64,000 nucleotides of DNA, taken from contig OZ024783.1 of NCBI GenBank assembly GCA_964017065.1, forward strand, positions 2,326,772 through 2,390,771. The letters are read 5' to 3'. The notes under the pieces are model-generated. The model did not search any database. It was given only the letters and a program-made list of their open reading frames with translations, and was not told the DNA's origin. Source of the stretch: Haliclona indistincta. Lineage: Eukaryota > Porifera > Demospongiae > Haplosclerida > Chalinidae. Positions 22,839 to 36,100 of the stretch are shown here, piece by piece. The position numbers and the translations under genes were made by a program. Every line of letters starts with the position of its first letter. The first letter of the stretch is position 1.

Positions 22839-24120
22839 ATGGCTGGTCTCCTGTTTGGTTTGTCGTTGGATCACGGCTCTGTACCACAAAGACATTGCTT
22901 CTACGATTCAGACGAAGACGAAACGGATCCAGATCTTGATCAGGGCCCGCTGTTCAAGTTCTCCGGCGCAGGGGATTCTATAAAAACGCCATGTTTGATC
23001 GTGTGCACATCGTCTGTTGCTAGCGCCTTTGCGCAGAGCTACCTGTGCGTGGAGAAGAAACAGATTGCCGCGATTTCTTGTACCTCGCCGTTTAAGTTGC
23101 TCAAAGGACGTCTCTTTTCAGCCGGGAGTACTGCAGAGGATCACGTGATCACCACTTTCCACCAATCAACTAGGAGAGAGGCAGTGGTGTGCCTCCATGA
23201 GCAAGAGTTGAATACAGACACTTGCAATGCATGGAACGAACTGGTAAGTCACTTTAGCGATCTGTCTTCTTGCAATGCAGCATAGACCTCACGTCACCTT
23301 CATGCGCTAATGTGTTTAGTCTCTGATCATCCTTCATCGTGTGAATAAAGACAGCAGAGCTACAGAGACTGAACACATTAGTGCATAAAGGTGACACTTG
23401 CATGGGAAGAAGCCATGTATAATTTTCTATAAAATTAGAGATTTTGCATTGACGTCTTGCTTCTGTGCCTTGTTGCAGATTTTCAGCCATTTCGTTCCTG
23501 AGACTGTTGTAGTCCTGCATTCTCTGTCACTACACAAGCTTCTTCTCCCCGAGGTAGCTGAATACGACTCCCTCTCTGCTCTACACAGTCTCCAGACTCG
23601 TTCCTGGTCCCAGCCTCAACTAGGCCCGTTCCTGAACCCACCCAATACCATCAGTGACGAACCTGCTTCAAGTGAGTAAAAATTATGACCAAATCTCATA
23701 ATTTGACGTGGTTATCATAACGATTTTTTTCTCTAGTTCTCACATGGTGTCAGTTAAAGGGTATTCCTGCTGCTATGGCGACGCTGCATTTATCCAACAT
23801 GCTCACATTTACTGAGCAAGTTGCAGCGTTCAAGCCGCTACTGAGTCACTCTGTATTTAACAAGATACCACAAGTGGTGAGTAGCTAGTCATCCATTCAT
23901 CCTTCCCTTCCCTTCCCTTCCCTTCCCTTCCCTTCCCTTCCCTTCCCTTCCCTTCCCTTCCCTTCCCTTCCCTTCCCTTCCATCCACCATCCACCACCCA
24001 CTCACTCATTCATTCCTTCCCTCCACTCCCTCTCTCCAGAATTCTCAAGCACAGTCAGACTCGTTGCTAAAGAAATTGACTCCCAAACGATCTGCTGACT
24101 TAAATTCTTTATACACGTGA
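22839..24120 (+). CDS. PSMG1: Proteasome assembly chaperone 1
   Basis: Four exons: 22839-23243, 23479-23671, 23737-23876, 24040-24120, in phase, giving 272 aa (vertebrate PSMG1 ~288). PSMG1 pairs with PSMG2 to guide assembly of the 20S proteasome alpha ring. Sequence support comes from the overall layout: an acidic early segment (DSDEDETDPDLD), then blocks such as CLIVCTSSVASAF, SHFVPETVVVLHSLSLHKLL and LTWCQLKGIPAAMATLHLSN. Recognition rests on resemblance of these blocks, not on a catalytic motif. The frame is open upstream of the chosen ATG, but that ATG follows the TRABD start in a natural divergent spacing. The last intron carries a pentanucleotide array. Confidence 0.85.
23293..23395. 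mobile_element. Small inverted-repeat element in PSMG1 intron 1
   Basis: Arms of ~32 bases (gtcaccttcatgcgctaatg... and its imperfect complement ending gtgac) surround a ~38-base loop. MITE-like. Confidence 0.65.
23903..23980 (+). repeat. (CCTTC)n pentanucleotide array in PSMG1 intron 3
   Basis: About 15 units, followed by cca/cca and ctca units up to the acceptor ccag at 24039. Pyrimidine-rich on the sense strand. Confidence 0.95.
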
Positions 24121-24363
24121 ACTGACAGTTTAGTACCACTATCACGTGAGACCGCTCATAATAATTTATTTGTGTATGGTTTTATTGTTGAAAGTTTATT
24201 ATAAAATAATAGCAGCTGTCATGGTGCCAACTTTTCTGATGGCAACTATAAGGGGTTAAAAATTCTACGTGTGTGTCATAAATATGAGACAGTTACTAAA
24301 AATAAAACAAGTGACTAAATATGGTGTGCTCAACACACCCTATGTAATGTTCCTGTGCTAATT

Positions 24364-24961
24364 TTAAAATAGAGTGTCCGCTTCAACCATTTCCGGATCC
24401 TTGGGGTCTTGTACTATGTCTCCTCCACTGTCAGTCACTAAGGCAGTGTTCTCGTCTATCTCTACCGATTCTGTTCCTAAGACCGCGCCTCCTCCTGATT
24501 CATCCGCCTCAGCTTGACTGGTATAGATTGGATTAGTGAAATCGCTGACATATTCTCTAGAGGAGTAGAGTGGGTTGCTCTCTTCTTGCAAGATCGGTGG
24601 TGCCTCTTCCTCGTCATCATCCAGCAACTTTGGCGCCTTCTTTTTACCTCGATTTGGACCAATCCAACTAGTCTGTTCCACGATCTTTTTCACTTTTTTC
24701 TTCTTTCCAGTTTCCTGTGATTCCTCCATAGTGACTTCTGTCCGCCGTTCATACATCATGGCTCCTTTCTCTGGATCATGGATACCACCCATCTCTACCA
24801 ATTCACCTTCTGTAGAAGCGGAGGAGAAAGCAAGTCGTAATTTACAGCTGTCTATAGCAAGGTGTGTAGCCATCTTACCTTCATCTTCCTCAAAGAGGGA
24901 CTCCATACTGCGTAGACCTCGCTGCTTGTTCAGACGACGTTGGTTTTCCTTTTCTCTGATA
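24364..24961 (-). other. Coherin cytoplasmic tail with two NPxY motifs
   Basis: Last exon, ~199 residues. It has a basic juxtamembrane part, a KKKKVKK cluster, an acidic run (DDDEEE), then NPLYSS and NPIYTS 14 residues apart (about 24520-24580). NPxY motifs bind PTB-type domains, and integrin beta tails carry a similar pair. No beta-catenin or p120-catenin binding sequence is evident. Confidence 0.8.
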
Positions 24962-27900
24962 CTGTAAAAGAAAGAAAATAGTCAATTGAACACGTATCTT
25001 TTCCGATAAGGATTAGTTTATGAGTACTTGTCTGCGTAATCAGATACAGCTAGTATTGACTGTGTTAAAGGTATCTCATTCAATTTTTTCTTGTACTGCA
25101 AGTATACGATGACGACAGTACTGTTCATACACAGGGTAGGAAGTATGGAACACAGCAGGTGTCATAATTATTACAATGAAGCTTTTATCATTCAAATCTG
25201 ATGGGTCATTATGCTGACAAATGGATTGTTTTGCGGTGGTTAAGTTGATTTTTGTTGATTTGTCGGGTGTGTGTTTGGTGGTTCTTACCGCACATATCGT
25301 CGCCATAGTAGACCCAGTATTAGTAGCAGGACCGCGATGATGATGACCGAGTTGAAGACAATGATGACTATCACAGCCCAGGTCGGGATGACACGTGTAA
25401 TGGTGATGGGCGGAGATGGAGTGGGCGGGGGCTTGTTGCTATCAATCGCCTAAGCAAAGAGAGAGAGAGAGCCGTAAACACCGACGAGAAGGTCTCATTA
25501 GGAAAATAGCTATACATACAAAATTGTCAAAGCTTAGAGAAGTACATGGGGCTGACAATACATACATCTATGGGACAGTCAGGGACAGTGGTATTTTTTC
25601 CACACTTGTTAGGAAGCTTAGCTTGCACTATATTTTAGTTGTACTCTGGTGTCTGTATTTCAGAGGTTTGTGTCCATTTTTACCCCCTAATGACCCCATA
25701 ACCTGGATAGATATCTAGACTAGCAAGCTCTACTACAGTGCTGTATTGTTAGCTGCAGTGTACGAAACGTACCAAGAGGTCAAAGCCGGCTTGCTGTAGT
25801 CTCAGTCGATCAGCATCGGAGAGGTTGCTCAGCAATGCTGATAGTCTGTCAGCATCAATGACGAGATTCTGACTATCGAGAGCATACAGCAGCACAGAGA
25901 ACAGACTACAGCAGAGAGAGGTGAGGAAACAAGAAATATGGTAAAATAGAGAAACAAGAAATAATGGTAAAATAGATAAACAAGAAATATTGTAAAATGG
26001 AGAAGCAAAAATATGGTCAAATAGCACTAGTTTGTAGAAACTTAATTTTTTTTAATAATGTGCATTAGGATTGTGTGATCAAGATGTTAGTACCAAGATT
26101 CATTACTGGTTTCTTAAAGCTCATTCTGAATACAATGGTTTATTAAAGCTCATTATTTTTTGATAAAAGATGCAAAAAGCTGATTGCTTGGTGACATCGA
26201 ATGCATAGATTTTCTGGAATATTCTATGAGCAGCTTACTCAGTTCCGTTCATAGTGATATTTGCTACTTGGATGTCTACATCGAATCCCAATACTTTAGA
26301 GAGGATGTCTTCCACTAGCTGAGCGAACACGTCAGAGTTGAAGTCGTTTCCATTGCCAGCCATCATGACTGAGACGGTGTGTTGGTACTCGTAGACAGCA
26401 ATGTTCAGTTGACAGATCTGGACACGGTTTCCACCGTCGGTAGCGATGATTATTGGAGTATGCATTAGTGGACGCTGAGGTATAGGACTGGAGAGAGAGA
26501 GGGAGGGAGAGAGAGAGAGAGAGGGAGGGAGAAAGGGAGGGAGAGGGAGGGAGGGAGGGAGAGAGAGAATTAGTCGATGAGCGAGTGAGTGAGTGGATGA
26601 GTGAGCGGGCGAGTGAGTGAGTGAGTGAGTGGATGAGTGAGCGGGCGAGTGAGTGAGTGAGTGAGCGAGTGAGTGAGTGGATGAGTGAGTGGATGAGTGA
26701 GTGGGTGAGTGAGTGAGCGAGTGAGTGAGTGGATGAGTGAGTGGATGAGTGAGTGAGCGAGTGAGTGAGTGAGTGAATGAGTGTGCGAGTGAGTGAATGA
26801 GTGATTTAGTTATAATTATGTTTTCTTTCTGCTTACACTAAGGTGTAGATGTCTCCGGTATTCGGATCGATTCTGAAGAAGTTTATCTCTCGTCCGAGTG
26901 GGCTGTTCCTCAAGATGTATGTGACACGCCCATTCTCACCGATATCCGCATCCTCTGCAGTGTATCTAGTGATGATGGTTCTCGGTTCAGTGCTGTTCGT
27001 AATATGGAGCACAGAGCGTGATGGACAGATCGGTGAGTTGTCATTAATATCACCAACATTGATAGTTAACTGCAAGAGAGAAAAATATCTTATAAATTTG
27101 TTCTTCGCCAATCCAGGTAATTTTGTGATTTAAGTGCCCAGCACTGATAGAAGCTGTGATACGAAAGAGCATCATGTTGTGTTCACTGAATCCACTAAAA
27201 TGACAACAACTGTGTCTCAAATTTTGAAAAAATTGTGGTCTATAGCCTTTGTTTTATTTTGCTCAAATCAGCTACAGTGGAACCTCTCTAAGGTGGTAAC
27301 ATCGTCCATTATAGAGAGGGTGTCCTCTGGTCAGGGGTTTATTATACATTATGTGGGTTATAAATTATTTGGGATTCAGTAAGTGTCCATTATCGAGGGA
27401 TGAGGGTGTCCTCTAAGAGGGGTTCCACTGTAATCCACATTAGTGTAAAATAATATGCTTGTTATAGCACATACGTATTGAAACAAATAATTGTAATTTT
27501 TCAAGCTGTATTATCATGTAATAAACTTATAGTTGCATTGCTTACTTCAAATACTGCAATGTCTGCTACGGGGTCACAATCTGGAGTGGGTGTGGTTATG
27601 GGTGTGGTTGTTCCTTCAGTAGGTGTGTCCGAGGGATCGAGCATGTCGCTACCACTGCCGCTGGACTCAGTATCATTACCATTATCATTACCAATACTAG
27701 TAGTCGGGCTGGTTGTTGTTGGCGAGTCGGTAGCACCAGTCATAGCCATTCTGCATGCTAGGGCCTGCCTCTGCTGTCGATCGGTTGCTTCAATACGAAG
27801 CACGTAGATATCCTTCTGTTCTCTATCGAGGCCTCCGTTCAGAGTGACTCTGCCTATGATGGGGTCAATTTCAAAGAGACCGTTGAATGGGTCGTCGCGG

Positions 27901-30166
27901 ATGTTGTAGCGGATCTCAGCATGGATTCCTCCATCTTCGTCAGTAGCTGTCACCTGGAAGACTGAGGTACCAATGCTGCTGTCTTCTGGTACTACTGCTT
28001 GTCCTCTTTCTGGGTTGAAAGTTGGTCGGTTTTCATCGAACTGGACTTGAACGTCGACCAGTGCAGAGATGAGGGTCTGGTTGCAAACGACCCAGCTGAC
28101 ATTCAAGGTAGCACTGCCGCCTCTCTCAGCTGTGATGAAGTTGCTGTTTCCTACAGACACGATAGAGGAGTTTGAGGTCTGTATGTCGATCTCATTCGGG
28201 TTTGTTATGAGGAGTCTTCGGCCGTCATTGAGAATCACAGATACTGTTACTTCGGTTTCTTCTCCAGCGAAGAAGAGGCCGGGCAGGATCTCAACGGAGA
28301 CACTGCCAGCTACAAGATGGGACGCTGGGTTGTCAGCTGTGAGTCGAAGAGAAGCAACGACTGGCTCCAGCTTGATCGGATTTAGGGATACATTGTTCAC
28401 ATTCACCATTGCATCTGCCCAGCTAGCTCCAGGGGTGCTTCGAGGCAGTTTAATAGAGGCTGAGCCTTCACTGAGACCCTGTATCACACTGTACTGAGTT
28501 AGAATCCTCACATTATCACTAGGATCAAGCTGCGGAAATAGAAAACAACATTTAAAATCTACCAAATTAGAGTGCATTATAGAGCACAATTTCTAATTGC
28601 ACTTTCTATGATTCATGGTCAACATCCGTCAGTGGCTCTGTGGCTTAGTTGGTTAAAGCGCCTGTCTAGTAAACAGGAGATCACCGGTTCGAATCCAGTC
28701 AGGGCCTTACTTTTTGTCAAAAAAAATACTACACTTAGTTGCAAGAATTTTGTCTTGCAACGGCTTCAATGCTGAAGGAAAGCCGTAAGGCGTCACTTTC
28801 ATGTAATGCATAACACTATTTTTAAACTCCAACACTGCATGAATACTCAATATTTCTATTCTAACTCACCAAATGTGACACACGGTCGTAGATGTCCCAT
28901 GTGAACCTCTCTGCTCCATCAGTGAACTGTGCCTGTACTTCTAGTCGTGTGTTCTGGTAGCTCTCTTCACCAGAGCACTGTCCTTCTCTCCATCCTTGTA
29001 CTCTGCTCAGAACAGTGTCCGGGATAGTGATGCTGACGTTGGTCGGGACCCAGACATAGAAAGTGACTTGGTCGTTGATAGGACTGAGCAGCGATGGAAA
29101 GGAAGAGGCACCGACAGTGTAGGTGAAGGTGACATTGCCTCCATTCATGGTGGAATTATTTACATAGACCATTGAGCAGTCAGCTGGAGAGCAAGAAGAA
29201 GAGTAAAATTTAGTTTAAGTCACACACTATAATAAATAGTAACAAGTAAAGTTTGAACTTTTATTCCAGAAATAAGTTTAACCTTAAAAATAATGGACTG
29301 TTTACATGTAGATTAACAATGAGGAGTGTTGATAAGCAGCCTCTTTGCACAAATCCATGTTTTTGATCACTTATAATACTTTTTAATACTGCTTTAGTTT
29401 AAATGCTTGTGAGGTACGTTGTTAAAAGCTTGGGAGCATTATCTTTAAATCATTCTATTGACTAACCACTGTGGATGAGTATGTTAGTTGTATCAGTGGC
29501 AGTGCAAGCTACGTTGTGTTGATCGAACTGTACGACTTCTCCCACGTCGCTTGAGGTCAAGCTCCGTGCGGCTAGGTCGTTCTCAAAGAGCACCAGCGTG
29601 ACACTGCTCATGGAGGTCCTGCCGTCCAGGGCTACTGTGTTGACCAGGTTAGGCTGAGGGCTCATCACATAGAAGTAGCTAGGAGACCTTGCATTTACAG
29701 TGACAGTCACCTACATAGACAAGAGATAGCATATAATAGTGTATGAAACTAGGCGGTATAAAAATATAAACTGATAGACAAATTTTGTTAACTTTCAATA
29801 AAAATTTTGACGAATTTGATCAATTTTTTCTATTTGTATTTCTCTAGACTGCTCTTCACTCACAGAGGCGGGATCATAAGGTATGCTGCTTGATGTCGTG
29901 CCCAGTAGAATACTGCAGGAAAAGAAGGGAGGAGGAGACATGACGTTGACTGTACATGTATTAGTTGTGATGATGGCAGCTTACTTGCTCAGCTCAGTGG
30001 TGATCGGAGAAATGGAGTCAGGAGTTTCGAAAGTCAGGTCAGCTAGTTTAAGAGCATTGTCGGTTGTTAGTTCACTGGTGACGGTATTACAAGTGATGAC
30101 TGAGTTTTCGAAAGCTGTAGAGAGAAAGAGAGAGGGAGGGAGGGAAAGGGATGGAGAGAGGGGGAG

Positions 30167-30197
<31 letters not shown>

Positions 30198-33100
30198 GAG
30201 GGAGGGAGAGGAGAAGGAGGGAGAAAGAGAAGAAGGGAGGACGAGGGAGAGAGATAATTTATGTGATTTCAAAAGCAAAAGAAATAGGACACGAGAACTT
30301 TAAGTATGTTACTTACTGCAGCTAAAGCCTTGTCCAAATGTTGCGGTAGGGACAACTGGAGACAACACATTGGCTGTGAATCTTGTGTAGAAATTGCCGG
30401 CAAGTGGAGAAATGATAAAAATCTCAACTCCGAATGAAGTTGAAGGATAGACGGGATGACTTGGGGGACTGATGAAGATCGGGTTTGGAGTCAACCATGG
30501 AGCATGAGAAGGAGCTGCTTGCACATCTAGTTTCCTCACCTCCCTACCTGGACCAGTGTCTACAGCTGTGGCAACGTAGACGGTGACAAAGTGCTGAGAA
30601 GTGGTGTTCCTTTCAAACCATTGGTCAGGGATGGGTACTCGAGCAATGCAATAGCCCAGTAGAGAGGTGGTACAGTACACCACTGGTCTCTGGTTGCTGA
30701 GAGCCTCCAGGAGAGCAGAAGGCACTATTTCTACTCGGACTCGTTTCGATATAGCTACAACGCCCCTGTCATCAGCCGCTCTGATGAAAACAGTCACTGT
30801 TCGCTGGCTGTGGTAGACTCGATCTTGCAAGACACGACCGTTCACCTGGGTTGGTTCTCCTCCAGGATTTGCAATGTTGGTGTTCTCGAAGGCTCTCGAG
30901 TCAGCTGTACCGATACGTCCACTGACATCTACAGCAGCGCCGATGTCTGCTCCAAAGATGTATCCAGCTCCCTGACTGTACGATTGCTGATCCACTCGCT
31001 CAGGGCTTTCGACCAGGAAGCCATTACGAGTGATGTTGAACCTCACCAGCTGTCCTTCAATGATAGTCACCATGATGTCTGTAGTGTCATTCATACGAGG
31101 TACACCGTTGTCTCTTGCTCTGATCACGAAAATCTGGTTTAGGTCAGCGGATATACTGAGTCCTGGAGCTACTCTGAACTCGCCGGTGACTGGGTCGATT
31201 TCAAATCCAGGCGCCTCTCCGATGATTTCATAAGTGATGTTAGCATTTGAACCGATGTCTCGGTCTTCGGCTAGGAGCTGTACAATGACGGTACCAACTA
31301 CCAAGTCCTCTTCTACAAAATGCATGCCACCTTCTTCAACAAAGATCGGGGCGTTGTCGTTCACATCTCCAACAACTATGGTGAGAGAGACAGTGGAGTT
31401 CATAGCTGGATTGCCTCCATCGACAGCGAGTACTGTAAAGCTGTAGCGATCAACCTCTTCTCTGTCGAGTGATCCAGTAACAATAATGGTGCCATTGTCG
31501 GCGATATCAAAAAGACCTGCTGGGTTAGAGTAGCTTGAGTTAGGATAGACAAAAGTCTCGTTTATAATAAGGGAAAGAGTGATGGTTGCATTCTCTCCAA
31601 AATCAGGATCGGACACGTTTACGGTAGCCATTGGAGCAAATACATCACTGCCTTTGTAGATGTCTTCAAGGATTGTGAGTACGAAATCGTCCAGACCAAA
31701 CATCGGAGCGTTGTCATTCACGTCAAGTACGTTGATTATTAGCTGTGCAGTGCCTGTCATACGGGGCTCACCAAAATCAGTTGCTAGGATAGTGACGTTG
31801 TGCACAGCTGTTGTTTCTCTGTCAAGTGAGTTAACCAGGACGACCTCACCAGTAGTTGCGTTGATAGCGAACTGGCTGCGAGGATCACTGGAAGGTTCGA
31901 TAGTGAATTCAAACATAGCGTTCATTCCTGAATCAATGTCGCTAGCACTGACCACAGCAAGAGTGGTCTCAACAGGTGTGATTTCTGAGAAGCTGAAGTC
32001 ATACGAAGGTTGACTGAATGTTGGTGCATTGTCATTCACGTCTGTTACATTGACAATGACAGTTGCTTGAAGTTGGTTTGGTGGAACTGGAGAATAAATC
32101 AGGCTTACGTTGAATACATAGCTTTGTTGACCCTCATCGTAATCAAGTTGACCATTAAGGGATAGTCCTCCGTTGCTGTTGATTTCAAAAGGTATCGAAG
32201 GGATAACAATTTCATATGTCTCATCATCGTCAGGGAAACCAGATGCTATAGCAGAAATGTTGTGGAATACAATGTCCGTCATTTGATCTTCTGGTACATA
32301 GATTCTAATAGTAGAGCCGGAGAAATCACAGAAGTCTGAACGGATAGAATTATTGAAGGTTCTCAGAGGTATGAGGCCTTTCTCTTCACCGAGGACAACG
32401 TTGTTCATTGTGAAACCTCTCTGGCTCGAGACTAGCTGAAGGTTGCTCAGTCTGTTGAAGCTACTGGCAGGAGAAGAGCGAATGTAAGAGCTAACTCTAG
32501 ATGCATATGTGGTGCCTTTAGCATTGACTGTGATTGTGATTATAGAGAGACCGACATTTGGGAAGTTGTAGTCAATTGGTGTGTCCAGAGCAGCTGTGTA
32601 CATGCCAATTGTGCTGTTCGTCAAGACTGCTTCAAAGATGCCGTTCTGTCCAATGACCTGCTTGGTTGTGTTTCCCGCCATTATCTCCGTGGCGTTCAGG
32701 TACAGCTGGAAGTCTTCACCTTCATGTGATAGAACAAAGAAGACAGCCTGACTGGCTGGGATGCTTGAAGTGGATGCTGTGACGATCAAAGAACACATGG
32801 TGTTTGAGCCAACAGGAGTCACTGATGGATGAAACTTCAACACTGGGATGAGTCTTGATGCAGCTCTAAGAAGGAAGATGACATCATAGCTGTTAGTCTG
32901 ACCGTCAAAGTTGGTGTCATCGACAGTTGGGCCTTGTCCTGTGAGGTAGCTAATGGTGGATGCAGCGTCCTTTGCATCGAGAAGACTATCACCATTAGTA
33001 TCTCCTCCATCATAGACCACAGCTGGGCTAGCGGTATTGCTTGGTACAGCTCCACTACCTTGCACAAGAATGTACATTTTTCTTTCAATAGCATCATGGA

Positions 33101-36100
33101 AATTGTTCAAACTGCTATCCGCAGCTACGTTGACTCGAGAAGCAACCACGGTTACACCTGCTCTGATAGCTCTCCATTGTATTCTAGCCACCACTGGTTC
33201 ATCCTCATCAAATTCATCGATTGTCACTCCAGAGACTTGGATCGCTCCGTCTGGAGAGAAGGTACGGACTTCAGTGTAGGCTGAGAGTTCTTGGTCGATC
33301 GAGACAAGTGCGAGGCTAGCTGAGTCGTATGTGATGATGTAATCGATAGCAGAGAGCTTGCGTTTGTCATCAACACGAATACGTACCTCAGTAGTGAAAG
33401 TGGAGTTGATGGAAACTGGTTCTTGTGCTACTCCTGAGCTTTCTCCAATATCCAGTTCTCCAAGTCCAGGGATGACATTAGCGATGAAGCTGGCTGCGTT
33501 TGCAGCAGACCCGCTTGTAACGTTGACAAAGCTAGTTCCACAGTTGCTGTTAGTAACTTGAACTATACCTGTGGAGGCATTAAATGAAGCCACGCCAGTT
33601 GGTTGGATTGCAACGTTGATGAGGCTGTTTATCAGGCAGGGGTTGGTTGCCATGACATCAGTGGAGGAGGAGCCATCACTGAATGTAGCAGCAATGGTTA
33701 GTTTCATCTGGTTTGCAGCCCCTGTGCTAGTGAGACTAACACTGTCGATGCTCGTCACAGAGATATCTGTCATATTGTCCAATACCATCACACTCAGAGT
33801 ATTACCAAAATTTGTAGCAATGACAAAGCTACCAGCTTGTGTGGGTGCTATGACACCATTATCAATCACTGAGATGTTAGATATTGTTGTATCTAAATAG
33901 TTGTTCTTGAAAGGCACCTCGGTATTGCTGTCATCACTTAGAAGAGCTCTGATCTGCAGACGTGCTCTCTGCCAGCAGGTCGTGCCACTGTACCTCCGTA
34001 GAGTGATGGACGAGCTAGCTGTTGTGTTCACTGGTGTGGGATAGGGCAGGAGACCAGCGCTGACAGCGCCACTTGTATGCTGCTCCAATGCAGTGAAAGA
34101 GATTGAGCTGGTTAAAGCTGGTGTGTCTGGAGCGTATTGGTAACTAGCAGTCAGCATGCCGTCAGAGATAGGAGACGATGCAGCCGGGCAGATGTTCACT
34201 TGGTAGTTAGGAGTGCTCATCCAGCATATGCTTCCAGTGGTGCTCAATACTACAACTGAGGTGACATCGAATCTTGTGCCGTCATCAAAACTAGCTATCA
34301 CAGAGAATGGTGTACTCTCGGGAGCACCTAGAACACTACCGTTGCCAGACTGTGCAATACGAGTCGAATCGACCATAATTTCAAGAGATGCACCAGGTTG
34401 GGAAAGAACTCGGAGCGGAGTGGTAGAGTTGATGACAGGGGTAGAAGCACACAATGGCTGCCAGTGAGTAGTGATGCCGACATTGCCTGAAGCTACAGTA
34501 GTAAACCTGTCCATATTAGAGGACATAGCTATCCTCTCATTTGAAGAAGAAACGGTGACAAGATCAACGTCCATTCTTGCTCCATCAGAGAAATAGATAA
34601 ATCCGGTCACATATCCAGAGACATCAACGTGGTTGAAGTTATCATCAAAGACGACTGAAGCCGTCAGAGAAGAGTTGGTGGAGTATGTTGAGGGAGCCAC
34701 AGCGACTTCCAAGCTTCTGATAATAGTCGGGTTCACAGAGTAGACAGTAACTGGTGTGTTAGTGGTTGTAACTACCTGTGTCGTGGTATCTTTGTATTGA
34801 TTCACCCAAACGTCAGTGTTTAATGCACCCATGGTAGTGGCAGTACCTCTCATGAGCTCATTTCCACTGACAGCGATGGTTTGTGATTCTTCTGCAATGA
34901 TGCTAGGGTTCAGTACCTCAACCTCTCGGCTTGTCTGACTGCCTGTTGTAAATCTAGCATACACGTGCACTTTGGCGGTTTGGTAGATACCATTGCAGCT
35001 GCTTGCGTCGTAGTCGATTCTGTTCAACACAGTGTCAGTGATGGTCATTCTGACAGATGAGGTAACAGGATACCAGACCATCAAGGACTGGGTGATAGAA
35101 AATGGAGACCTTTGAACTATTATGTCTGCTTGTGGAGTACCAGTTGCGTGCGAGGCCTCGAGGTTGATGTTCTGACAGTTAGTGACTGTCAGCGCTGGTG
35201 AAGTACTTGAGCAAGAGCTGGAGCCAGTTACATCAGTGTAGGGTGGGGTGGAGTCAGTCCATACTCCATACACGGTTAGCGGTACTGGAACGGGCTGGTC
35301 AGTTATCGGTGCTGTGTTGACAGCTGAAGATGCTACAGAGAAGATGCCTCTGAGATTCGGATCTTGCACCATGACTGTCGAGTCAGTTTTGTTGTACTGC
35401 CCATCACTATCGATGTGCCAAGCTGGTTTGCTTGTTGAGACAATCGTTCCAAATCGCCCAGAGAGTGATCTTACAGTTCCTCGAATACTTACATCTACAG
35501 TGCTACTACTAACAGCAGGTATGGCAAGCATTCTGTGAGTGCCAAAGACTGTAGTTGCTGGTGCGCTAGAGTCTCTCTTGAAACAAACAAAGACATAGCT
35601 TGGTGTGTTTAGTCGTGTCTCACAGCCCCACGTGCGGTCTGAGGGAGCTTGCAGCAGTACATCTCCTGTTGTGTTAATGTCCAGTTGGAAGCCTGTGATT
35701 TCAACTCCTGTGGAGCCGCTGATCCAGATTGGGAACATACTACCTCTGTAGACAGGATAGGCTGGTGTTTGAATGAGGAGATTATCTGCAGTTGGTAAGC
35801 TAACTGATGGTGCACTGTTGAGAGTCACAGTACCAAGGAATTCAGAGTAGCTTGGTAGCCATTGAGCTGTGACATTCACCATAGCACCGCTTGTGAACCA
35901 CTCAGGTGGGATGAAGACAGACATATCACAGAGTCCAGTGGAGTCTGCTGGTCGGCAAGGAGAGCCAGTGATGACGCTGCCTGTACCACCAACCAGAGCG
36001 ATTGCTAGTGAAACTGCCGCTGGCTCGGTTGCCGTGGAAAAGAGTGAGTCTCTTTGCTGCGATACTCCAGTTACTACAGGATTGTCGAACCAAATTTCTG

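Larger units (their letters stand above)
28000..31050 (-). other. TMEM132-like cassette 4 (no cohesin-dockerin)
   Basis: About 660 residues across the end of exon 14 and exons 15-19. It has the same opening as the other cassettes (SLLGYCIARVPIPDQWF, compare TMEM132 C..C..ELPSEWF) and the TMEM132-type Ig signature (YVWVP...IPDTVLSRVQGWR...C...SYQ). It then passes directly into a cadherin repeat with neither cohesin nor dockerin. Unlike cassettes 1-3 it is split by introns. Confidence 0.75.

Noticed and set aside
24364..24961. Classical cadherin tail (beta-catenin/p120 binding) or a WAVE-complex-binding motif as in some TMEM132 tails
   Set aside because: No matching sequence could be found by eye in the tail; only the NPxY pair stands out.
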